Of a DNA stretch of 64,000 bases, positions 55,103 through 64,000 are shown one piece after another (the first letter of the stretch is position 1; each line of letters opens with the position of its first letter). The DNA comes from Cupriavidus taiwanensis (GTDB lineage: Bacteria; Pseudomonadota; Gammaproteobacteria; Burkholderiales; Burkholderiaceae). The notes beneath the pieces were generated by a model, which saw only the letters and a list, made by a program, of their open reading frames with translations, searched no databases and was not told the DNA's origin. A program made the translations under genes and the position numbers. Location of the stretch: assembly GCF_900249755.1 (NCBI RefSeq), contig NZ_LT976853.1, positions 1,023,091 to 1,087,090 on the forward strand. The letters run 5' to 3'.

Positions 55103-55861
55103 TCAGACGCAGCGGCCGCCGTCCACTTCGATGCAGGTGCCGGTGATAAAGGCGGCTTCGTCCGACGCCAGGTACAGGCAGGCGTTGGCCACGTCCTGCG
55201 GCGTCGACATGCGGCCCATCGGGATGGTGGCGAGGAACTTCGCGCGGTTCTCGGGCGTGTCGGGCATGCCCATGAATTCTTCGAGCAGCGCGGTGGCGCC
55301 GATTACCGGATTGACGCAGTTGACGCGGATATTGTCCGGTCCCAGCTCGGCGGCCATGGCCTTGCTGGCGGTGATTACCGCGCCCTTGCTGCCGTTGTAC
55401 CAGACCAGCCCGGGACGCGGGCGGATGCCGGCGGTGGAGGCGATATTGACGAACACGCCGCCGCCGCGCCGGCGGAAATGCGGGACAAAGGCGCGCGCCG
55501 ACCAGTAGATGCTCTTGACGTTGACGGCGTAGACGCGGTCGAACTCGTCCTCGGTGACTTCAAGGACGGGCTTGTTGCGATGGGTGGTGCCGGCGTTGTT
55601 GACGACGATATGAACGTCGCCGAAGGTGGCCAGCGCGGCCTCGCGCATGGCCTCGGTATCGGCCTCGCGCGAGACATCGGCGCGCACCGCGCGGGCACGC
55701 CCGCCGGCGTCGCGGATCGCCGCGGCAACGCGCTCGGCGGCATCCTCGCGCAGGTCGGCCACCACCACGTTGGCGCCTTCGCGCGCAAAGGTGTGGGCAA
55801 TGCCTTCGCCGAAGCCGGAACCGCCGCCGGTGACGATCGCTACCTTGTTGGTGAGTCTCAT
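55103..55861 (-). CDS. Short-chain dehydrogenase/reductase
   Basis: 252 residues. Cofactor motif TGGGSGFG near residue 12, NNAG near 89, the catalytic Ser (IASTAG), YNGSKGA (Tyr and Lys) and a C-terminal FITGTCIEVDGGRCV. A full classical SDR. It is on the same strand as, and upstream of, the MFS transporter gene (82-base gap), suggesting import and oxidation of the same compound. Confidence 0.9.
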   Translation of the reverse strand: MRLTNKVAIVTGGGSGFGEGIAHTFAREGANVVVADLREDAAERVAAAIRDAGGRARAVRADVSREADTEAMREAALATFGDVHIVVNNAGTTHRNKPVLEVTEDEFDRVYAVNVKSIYWSARAFVPHFRRRGGGVFVNIASTAGIRPRPGLVWYNGSKGAVITASKAMAAELGPDNIRVNCVNPVIGATALLEEFMGMPDTPENRAKFLATIPMGRMSTPQDVANACLYLASDEAAFITGTCIEVDGGRCV

Positions 55862-55923
55862 GGCTTGTCTCCAGATGTTGTGGTTCTTGGGTATTGCTGC
55901 AGCCTTTCAAGATCTGCCGGTTT

Positions 55924-55955
55924 GCTCCCCTCTCCCGCAAGCGGGCGAGGGGAGC
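55924..55955. repeat. REP-like palindrome, third copy
   Basis: GCTCCCCTCTCCCGC-AA-GCGGGCGAGGGGAGC, the same core as the pair at 52585-52706 with one mismatch in the stem. It lies in the gap between the SDR and the small membrane-protein gene. Confidence 0.82.
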
Positions 55956-56010
55956 GATCACGACGGGCGTTGGCAAGTTCAGGCGCTATCGATGACGTGC
56001 CTGGGTCCCC

Positions 56011-56253
56011 TCAATGCGAAAACGGCCCCCGTCCCCGCACTGCATTCGCCACCATCATCAGCGCCAGCAAGAACGGCAGCGCCACATACAGGCACCAGTG
56101 CACGCGGTCGCCCATCACATCGCCCCACTTGCGCTTGAACACCTGCAGCCGCGGCATGCCGGAAGGGTTGGTGGCGCGCTTGTTCCGCACATGCCATGCC
56201 ATCCAGAAAAAGAAGATGGCAAAGGCGACCGACAGGAAATTGATGTTACCCAT
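56011..56253 (-). CDS. Small two-helix membrane protein, unknown
   Basis: 80 residues. Helix 1 is about residues 6-22 (FLSVAFAIFFFWMAWHV) and helix 2 about residues 52-70 (WCLYVALPFLLALMMVANAV), with a basic loop between. The gene overlaps the stop of the aldehyde dehydrogenase by 8 bases, so it is probably translationally coupled to it. Function unknown. Confidence 0.65.
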   Translation of the reverse strand: MGNINFLSVAFAIFFFWMAWHVRNKRATNPSGMPRLQVFKRKWGDVMGDRVHWCLYVALPFLLALMMVANAVRGRGPFSH

Positions 56254-57682
56254 GTTGAATGGCGATAGTTTTCAGTGTGGTGAATCCGTACAGGGCCTCG
56301 AAGCCCTTCTCGCGGCCGTAGCCGGACTGGCCGCTGCCGCCGAAGGGCAGTTCGACGCCGCCGCCGGCGCCGTAGTTGTTGATAAAGACCTGGCCCGCGC
56401 GCAGCTTGTGCGCCAGGCGCAGCTGGCGCCCGCCGTCGCGGGTCCAGACCCCGGCGACCAGCCCGTAGGGCGTGCCGTTGGCCAGCGCGATGGCCTCGGC
56501 CTCGGTGTCGAACGGCATCGCGGCCAGCAGCGGGCCGAACACTTCTTCCTGCGCCAGCCGGTGCGCCGGCGGCACGTCGCGGAACAGCATCGGCACCTGG
56601 TAGTAGCCGGCCTCGGGCGCCTCGGCCACGATCTGGCCCTGCGCCATCACCGCCACGCCGGCGTGCTGCGCGTCCGAGACGAAGTCCCACACGCGCTGCT
56701 GCTGCTTGCGGCTGATCAGCGGGCCGCACTCCAGGTCCAGCTCGGACGGGCCCACGCGCAGCGACTCGAACACCGACGCCAGCCGGTCGAGCAGCGCGTC
56801 ATAGACCGGACGCTCAACCAGCAGGCGGCTGCCGGCCGAGCAAGTCTGGCCGGCGTTCTGCACGATGCCGTTGACCACCACCGGCACCACCGCGTCGAGG
56901 TCGGCATCGGCAAACACGATCTGCGGCGACTTGCCGCCCAGTTCCAGCGTGACCGGCACGTGGTTCTCGGCGGCCAGCTGCGACACCAGCTTGCCGGTCT
57001 GCGGCGAGCCGGTGAACGAGATATGGTGGATGCCCGGGTGGCGCGCCAGCGCGGCGCCGGCTTCATGGCCATAGCCGGTGATGATATTGAGCGCGCCTTC
57101 GGGCAGGCCGGCTTCCGCGGCGATCTCCGCCACGCGCAGCAGAGACAGGCACGCATCCTCGGCCGGCTTGACCACGCACGCGTTGCCGGCGGCCAGCGCC
57201 GCACCGACGCTGCGCCCGAAGATCTGCAGCGGGTAGTTCCACGGGATGATGTGGCCGGTCACGCCGTGCGGCTCGCGCACGGTCAGCACGGTGTAGCCGG
57301 GGTTGTAGGGGATGGTCTGGCCGTGCAGCTTGTCGACCGCGCCGGCGTAGAACTCGAAGTAGCGCGCCACCGCGCGGGCGTCTGCGCGCGCCTGGCGCAG
57401 CGGCTTGCCGGTGTCGCGGGCCTCGAGCGCGGCCAGCTCTTCTTCGTGGGCGATCAGCACCACGGCGACGCGGTTGAGCAGGCGCACCCGCTCGGCCGGG
57501 GCCATCTGGCCCCAGGCGCCTTCGGCGGCCTGGCGCGCGGCATGGACGGCGACATTGATATCGGTGGCGTTGCCGCGCGCGATCTCGGCGAACGGCTCGC
57601 CGTTGGACGGATCGAACACCTTGATGCGCAGGCCGTTGTCGGGCGCGATCAGGCGGTTGGCGACGAAGTGCTGGGCGTGCAT
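56246..57682 (-). CDS. NAD(P)-dependent aldehyde dehydrogenase
   Basis: 478 residues. The family blocks are clear: IPWNYPLQIF, VTLELGGKSPQIVFADAD (catalytic Glu), NAGQTCSAGSRLLV (nucleophilic Cys), QEEVFGPLLAAM and INNYGAGGGVELPFGGSGQSGYGREKG. It oxidises an aldehyde to its acid. I used ATG 57682; ten extra residues upstream are possible. The small membrane-protein gene overlaps its 3' end. Resembles betaine/gamma-aminobutyraldehyde-type enzymes, but the substrate is not certain. Confidence 0.92.
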   Translation of the reverse strand: MHAQHFVANRLIAPDNGLRIKVFDPSNGEPFAEIARGNATDINVAVHAARQAAEGAWGQMAPAERVRLLNRVAVVLIAHEEELAALEARDTGKPLRQARADARAVARYFEFYAGAVDKLHGQTIPYNPGYTVLTVREPHGVTGHIIPWNYPLQIFGRSVGAALAAGNACVVKPAEDACLSLLRVAEIAAEAGLPEGALNIITGYGHEAGAALARHPGIHHISFTGSPQTGKLVSQLAAENHVPVTLELGGKSPQIVFADADLDAVVPVVVNGIVQNAGQTCSAGSRLLVERPVYDALLDRLASVFESLRVGPSELDLECGPLISRKQQQRVWDFVSDAQHAGVAVMAQGQIVAEAPEAGYYQVPMLFRDVPPAHRLAQEEVFGPLLAAMPFDTEAEAIALANGTPYGLVAGVWTRDGGRQLRLAHKLRAGQVFINNYGAGGGVELPFGGSGQSGYGREKGFEALYGFTTLKTIAIQHG

Positions 57683-57891
57683 GGGTGGCTCCGGGGCAGC
57701 AGGGTGCAACAAGAGAGGGCAGGGCAGCGGGGGTGCTGCGCTATTCAGCGACGGCTGAAGAATGCGCCATTATCGCCGACGCCGGCCGGCCTGCAAGGCG
57801 CGGCGGCGGGCCCGCGTGTCAGCCTGCGGTCAGGCATGAGCCGCTATAATGCCCGCCATCCAACACTCACCGCAGGCATCTGGAGAACCGC

Positions 57892-58419
57892 ATGAGCTTC
57901 AATCTCGTATCCCCGGGCAAGGACATCCCCAACGATTTCAACGTCATCATCGAGATCTCGGCCCAGAGCGATCCGGTGAAGTACGAGGCCGACAAGGAAA
58001 CCGGCCTGCTGTTCGTCGACCGCTTTATCGGCACCGGCATGCGCTATCCGGCCAACTACGGCTACATCCCGCAGACGCTGTCGGGCGACGGCGACCCGGT
58101 CGACGTGCTGGTGCTGTCCCCGTTCCCGATCCTGGCTGGCGCCGTGGTGCGCTGCCGTGCACTCGGCATGTTGAAGATGACCGACGAAGCCGGCGTGGAC
58201 GCAAAGCTGGTCGCCGTGCCCGTGGACAAGCTGTCGCCGGCCACCGCCTACATGAAGGGCCTGTCGGACGTGCCGCAGAACCAGCTGGACCAGATCAAGC
58301 ACTTCTTTGAGCACTACAAGGCACTGGAAGCCGGCAAGTGGGTCAAGGTCGAAGGCTGGGCCGGCATCGAGGAAGCCCACAAGGAAATCACCGACGGCGT
58401 GGCCAACTACAAGAAGTAA
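57892..58419 (+). CDS. ppa: Inorganic pyrophosphatase
   Basis: 175 residues, family I. Active-site blocks: [44 protein letters not shown] (metal-binding Asp residues) and [22 protein letters not shown]. It removes pyrophosphate in the cytoplasm. GGAGAA precedes the ATG; TATAAT at 57845-57850 is a likely -10 box. A terminator follows at 58441. Confidence 0.98.
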   Translation: MSFNLVSPGKDIPNDFNVIIEISAQSDPVKYEADKETGLLFVDRFIGTGMRYPANYGYIPQTLSGDGDPVDVLVLSPFPILAGAVVRCRALGMLKMTDEAGVDAKLVAVPVDKLSPATAYMKGLSDVPQNQLDQIKHFFEHYKALEAGKWVKVEGWAGIEEAHKEITDGVANYKK

Positions 58420-58440
58420 GCGCAACCGCCGCTGACCAAG

Positions 58441-58463
58441 CCCCGCTCCGGCGGGGTTTTTTG
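58441..58463 (+). terminator. Rho-independent terminator of ppa
   Basis: CCCCGC-TCCG-GCGGGG followed by six T residues, 21 bases after the ppa stop. Confidence 0.9.
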
Positions 58464-58543
58464 TTGCCGCGCGCTTGATGCACGGCAGTACCCGGGCAAG
58501 TGCGTTGCGCTACGCTATGCGGGTGCTGACAACAGGAGTCCCC

Positions 58544-59116
58544 ATGCCTTCCCTCTCCGAACTCCAGGCATCGCCGCAGACTTTTTCGTCATCGTCCCGC
58601 TACGACCGGCTCGCGGTGTCGCTCCATTGGATCGTGTTCGTGCTGGTGGCGCTGGCCTATGCCGCGATCGAGCTGAAGGGCAGTTTCGCCAAGGGCACGC
58701 CGCCGCGCGCGCTGGCCATGGCGGTGCATGAATGGGCCGGCGCGCTGGTGCTGGTGCTGGCGGTGCCGCGCCTGCTGTGGCGGCTGCTGCGCGGCGCGCC
58801 CGCGCCGGAGCCCGGCGCGCGCTGGATGCAGCTGGCCGGCGCGGCCATGCACTGGGTGCTTTACCTGTTTATCCTGGCGCAGCCGCTGCTGGGCCTGCTG
58901 GCGATGAATGCCGGCGGCCACCTGCTGGCGCTGCCTTCGCTTGGGATCGAAGTGCCGGCGCTGGTCGCGGCCGACCCGGCGCTGAAGGACACCGTCAAGG
59001 AGCTTCACGAAACCCTGGGCACCGCGTTCTACCTGGTTATCGGGCTGCACGCGATGGCGGCGCTGTTCCACCACTACATGCTGGGCGACAACACGCTGCG
59101 GCGCATGTGGCGCTGA
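58544..59116 (+). CDS. Cytochrome b561
   Basis: 190 residues with four membrane helices. The likely haem histidines are in the helices: His in VSLHWIVFVLVALAY, MAVHEWAGALVLVLAV, AAMHWVLYLFILAQP and VIGLHAMAALFHHYMLGD. The family includes CybB-type superoxide/quinone oxidoreductases of the inner membrane. AGGAG lies before ATG 58544. It is convergent with the acetyltransferase gene. Confidence 0.9.
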   Translation: MPSLSELQASPQTFSSSSRYDRLAVSLHWIVFVLVALAYAAIELKGSFAKGTPPRALAMAVHEWAGALVLVLAVPRLLWRLLRGAPAPEPGARWMQLAGAAMHWVLYLFILAQPLLGLLAMNAGGHLLALPSLGIEVPALVAADPALKDTVKELHETLGTAFYLVIGLHAMAALFHHYMLGDNTLRRMWR

Positions 59117-59133
59117 GCGCCAATGCCGCGGCC

Positions 59134-60372
59134 TCAGGCGCGTGCGAACGGGTTGCGCTCGTTCAGTTCGTCGAGGTAGGCGTCGATGCCCTGGCGCTCG
59201 CGCGCGAGGAAGCGCTCGACGGCGTCGGCGAAGGCCGGGTGCGCCAGCCAGTGGGCCGAGCGCGTCGCCACCGGCAGGAAGCCGCGCGCCATCTTGTGCT
59301 CGCCCTGCGCGCCGCCTTCGAAGGTGCCGATGCCGTGCTCGATGCAGAATTCCAGCGGCTGGTAGTACGCGGTCTCGAAATGCAGGCAGGGGTGGTATTC
59401 CAGCGCCCCCCAATATCGCCCGTATAGGGTGCTGACCTCGGGCGCATCGTCATAGACCAGCAGCGAACTGGCGATGGGCTGGCCCGCGCGCTCGGCAATC
59501 ACCAGCAGCAGGTGCTGCGGCATGGCGGCGCCGATGCGGCGGAAGAAGTCCAGGTTCAGGTAGGGCGTGGAATGGTGCTCGCGGTAGGTCTGGCGATAGC
59601 AGCGGTTGAAGAACTTCCACGCTTCGTCGTCGATCTCGGCGCCGCGCAGCCGGCGGAAGGTGATGCCGGCCTGCGCCACCTGCCGGCGCTCGGCGCGGAT
59701 GTTCTTGCGCTTTTTCTGCGACAGCGTGGCGAGGAAGTCTTCGAAGCTGCCGTAGCCGCCGTTGCTCCAGTGGAACTGCACGCCGTGGCGCATCAGCATG
59801 CCGGCCTGCTCCATCATGGCGGCCTCCGCCTGGTCCGGAAACAGGATGTGCAGCGACGACATCTGGCTGTCGGCGGCGAGCGCCAGCGCGACCTGCAGCA
59901 GCAGCCGGCGCGCATGGGCGTCTTCGGCCAGCAGCCGCGCGCCGCGCACCGGTGTGAACGGGATCGCCGCCAGCCACTTGGGGTAGTACTCGATGCCGTT
60001 GCGGGCATAGGCATCGGCCCAGGCCCAGTCGAAGACATACTCGCCGTACGAATGCGCCTTGGCATAGAGCGGCATGGCGGCGGCCAGCCGTTGCGGGCGT
60101 CCGGCCGCGGCGGGTGCCCACAAGGTCAGGTAGCGCGGATGCCAGCCGGTGTCAGGGCAGGCGCTGCCGCTGGCGTGCAGCGCGTGCAGGAAGGCATGCT
60201 TGAGGAAGGGCGTGGCGTCGGCGTGGCGGGCCACCAGCGCGTCCCAGGCGGCGGCGTCGATCTGGCCCAGGTCGGAGACGATCTCGGTACGGTATTCGGG
60301 GGCGGCATCCGCCTGGTTGCGCGTTTGCCGCGCCGGCTGCCCGTGGCCGGGCACGCATGATTCAGACTGCAT
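59134..60372 (-). CDS. FemAB/GNAT-like acyltransferase (DUF482 type)
   Basis: 412 residues. The pattern [85 protein letters not shown] and [22 protein letters not shown] is characteristic of the DUF482 family of GNAT-fold proteins. GAGGGA precedes the start. It is divergent from nadE. The acyl donor and acceptor are unknown; a peptidoglycan-related role has been proposed for the family. Confidence 0.88.
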   Translation of the reverse strand: MQSESCVPGHGQPARQTRNQADAAPEYRTEIVSDLGQIDAAAWDALVARHADATPFLKHAFLHALHASGSACPDTGWHPRYLTLWAPAAAGRPQRLAAAMPLYAKAHSYGEYVFDWAWADAYARNGIEYYPKWLAAIPFTPVRGARLLAEDAHARRLLLQVALALAADSQMSSLHILFPDQAEAAMMEQAGMLMRHGVQFHWSNGGYGSFEDFLATLSQKKRKNIRAERRQVAQAGITFRRLRGAEIDDEAWKFFNRCYRQTYREHHSTPYLNLDFFRRIGAAMPQHLLLVIAERAGQPIASSLLVYDDAPEVSTLYGRYWGALEYHPCLHFETAYYQPLEFCIEHGIGTFEGGAQGEHKMARGFLPVATRSAHWLAHPAFADAVERFLARERQGIDAYLDELNERNPFARA

Positions 60373-60554
60373 TGCACGAGTTCCCTCTGTGGACCGGTCG
60401 AGTCTACCGGAAACACTGCGTCAGGGCCGGCGTCGTAAAATGGAGCATCCTGGTCAATAGTGCTTTCCCAGGCATCCACGGATGCACCGGGCGACCCGCA
60501 CGCTTGCGGCTGGTCCAACGACCACCGCATGACTCCCAACACCAAGGCGCCGAT

Positions 60555-62603
<2,049 letters not shown>

Positions 62604-62673
62604 GCGCCGGACCGGTGGATGTCGCCCTGGAGTGCCGGCTTGTGCACAGGTTCTCCAGTGGCTACCCACAGGG

Positions 62674-62682
62674 TTATCCACA
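62674..62682 (+). other. Isolated consensus DnaA box
   Basis: TTATCCACA, a perfect match to TTATNCACA, in the nadE-glnB gap. Imperfect relatives (TACCCACAG, TGTGCACAG) lie within 35 bases. There is no AT-rich unwinding element or dnaA/dnaN gene nearby, so it is not an origin. Confidence 0.5.
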
Positions 62683-62824
62683 GGCGCGGACGGCGCCCAA
62701 CGCGCGCCAGCCCACGCAGCGGCCGCGCCGGCTGTGGCGCTGGCGGAAATGCAAGCGTCCAAGGGCTGTTAAAATGCCCTCCGGAGAGCGCCGCGTCCGC
62801 GGCGAAGCGCCGCCAGGCGCGTGA

Positions 62825-63187
<363 letters not shown>

Positions 63188-63218
63188 ACCATCGGCCGGG
63201 ATCGGCCAGCGCAGCGAC

Positions 63219-63244
63219 AAGCCGCCTTGCAGGGCGGCTTTTTC
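63219..63244 (+). terminator. Rho-independent terminator of glnB
   Basis: AAGCCGCC and GGCGGCTT form an 8-bp stem and the descending arm runs into a stretch of five T residues, 32 bases after the glnB stop. Confidence 0.88.
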
Positions 63245-63269
63245 ATGGGCGAGCGCCGCAGGCGCCCGC

Positions 63270-63911
63270 TCAGCTGGGCAGCTTCCAGCCGTAGCGCACC
63301 GACGCCAGGCGCATGGCGATAATCGCCAGCGCGCCGGTCAGCAGCGCCGCCTCCTGACGGACCTCGAGCCAGGTCAGGCCGATATAGATCCAGCAGCCGA
63401 TAAACGAGCAGGTGGCGTAGGGCGAGCGGTCGCGCAGGATCATCGGCACTTCATTGCACAGCACGTCGCGCACCACGCCGCCGAACACCGCCGAGATAAT
63501 GCCCATCATCACCGCCACGGTGGGGGTCATCTGCGCCACCAGCGCCAGCGAGGCGCCGGTGACGGAGAACAACCCCAGGCCGATGGCATCGGCGAAGATC
63601 ATGGCCCGGTCCGAGGCCACCCGGCTGACCACGCGCAGCACGAACGACGCGCCGAACGACATCACGAAGATCAGCAGCACATAGCCTTCATGGTCGACCC
63701 AGTAGAACGGGCGCCGGTCGAGCAGCACGTCGCGCACGGTGCCGCCGCCGAAGGCGGTGGCAAAGGCCACCACGAAGGTGCCGACCACGTCCAGGCGCTG
63801 CTTGCGCGCGTCGACCACCCCCGAGACCGCGAAGGCGAGCACGCCGATCACCTCCATGATGTGGAGGATCAGGGGCAGACGCCCCATCAGCAATTCGAGC
63901 GGAAGGTGCAT
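63270..63911 (-). CDS. TRIC/UPF0126-family membrane protein
   Basis: 213 residues with seven helices built from two repeats. Each repeat carries the characteristic glycine motif: FAFGGGTVRDVLLDRRPFYWV-like (residues about 53-71) and SAVFGGVVRDVLCNEVPMIL. Members are trimeric cation channels or were annotated as glycine transporters (YicG). It is convergent with glnB. Confidence 0.92.
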   Translation of the reverse strand: MHLPLELLMGRLPLILHIMEVIGVLAFAVSGVVDARKQRLDVVGTFVVAFATAFGGGTVRDVLLDRRPFYWVDHEGYVLLIFVMSFGASFVLRVVSRVASDRAMIFADAIGLGLFSVTGASLALVAQMTPTVAVMMGIISAVFGGVVRDVLCNEVPMILRDRSPYATCSFIGCWIYIGLTWLEVRQEAALLTGALAIIAMRLASVRYGWKLPS

Positions 63912-63923
63912 CCGGGCGCGGCG

Positions 63924-64000
63924 TCAGGCGCGCGGCTGGCGCAGCAGCACCATCAGCGCGCCGGCGCCGCCTTCGGCCTCGCGCGCCTGCACGAAGGCCA
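63924..64000 (-). CDS. Smr-domain protein, 3' end only
   Basis: Only the last 24 complete codons lie in the window; the gene continues past the edge. The end AFVQAREAEGGAGALMVLLR matches the final strand of Smr (small MutS-related) domains, which are nucleases or DNA/RNA-binding modules. It lies 12 bases upstream (on the minus strand) of the TRIC-family gene and may be co-transcribed with it. Confidence 0.7.
   Translation of the reverse strand, partial: AFVQAREAEGGAGALMVLLRQPRA

Noticed and set aside
62640-62700. Possible replication origin at the DnaA box
   Set aside because: There is only one good box, no AT-rich unwinding region and no dnaA, dnaN, parA or repA gene nearby.

Overview
The window looks like the main chromosome of a GC-rich betaproteobacterium of the Burkholderiaceae, most likely Cupriavidus or a close Ralstonia relative. 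The evidence is the very high GC content, a groESL operon with a CIRCE element, a complete Tad pilus locus of the Ralstonia/Cupriavidus type, a Bug-type solute-binding protein, a pil-chp chemosensory operon, and the run ppa, cytochrome b561, acetyltransferase, nadE, glnB. No rRNA, tRNA or CRISPR was seen. The genus is an inference from gene content and order.

Layout. (1) 1-2215: two exported proteins and an IS5-family transposase remnant. (2) 2258-11019: an accessory catabolic cluster. A TetR regulator and an alpha-methylacyl-CoA racemase-like gene face a seven-gene operon: DUF35 Zn-ribbon protein, SCP-x/Ltp-type thiolase, acyl-CoA dehydrogenase, acyl-CoA ligase, SDR, enoyl-CoA hydratase and Bug binding protein. 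The whole reads as uptake, activation and beta-oxidation-like shortening of a methyl-branched acid. The thiolase has serine where the nucleophilic cysteine is expected. A decayed nitronate monooxygenase follows. (3) 11780-14788: groES-groEL and a metallophosphoesterase. (4) 14903-27700 (minus strand): a 14-gene Tad/Flp pilus operon with two Flp prepilins and an extra AAA+ ATPase. (5) 27701-36006: surface-glycan genes (a multi-pass membrane protein, a GT2 glycosyltransferase, GtrA, a methyltransferase) and a sigma-54 activator, separated by three long non-coding gaps. (6) 36007-46469: LysR/MFS pair, TPM/LemA proteins, hemL, rubredoxin, then pilGHIJ. (7) 46597-57682: the giant chpA kinase, a Pro/Ala-rich exported protein, an MFS transporter, an SDR and an aldehyde dehydrogenase, with REP-like palindromes. 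(8) 57892-64000: ppa, cytochrome b561, an acetyltransferase, nadE, glnB, a TRIC/UPF0126 channel and the 3' end of an Smr-domain gene.

The main new observation concerns regulation. The three non-coding gaps flanking the Tad and glycan genes share an 18-bp inverted repeat, CGTTTC-N6-GAAACG (two perfect copies, several near copies). Each gap also holds a -24/-12 (sigma-54) type promoter with the correct GG-N10-GC spacing. These face the Tad operon, the membrane glycan gene and the sigma-54 activator gene itself. In two gaps the nearest repeat lies about 85-100 bp upstream of the promoter, as expected for enhancer sites. I infer one sigma-54 regulon that ties Tad pilus production to a surface glycan and is probably controlled by the activator at 33463-34839.
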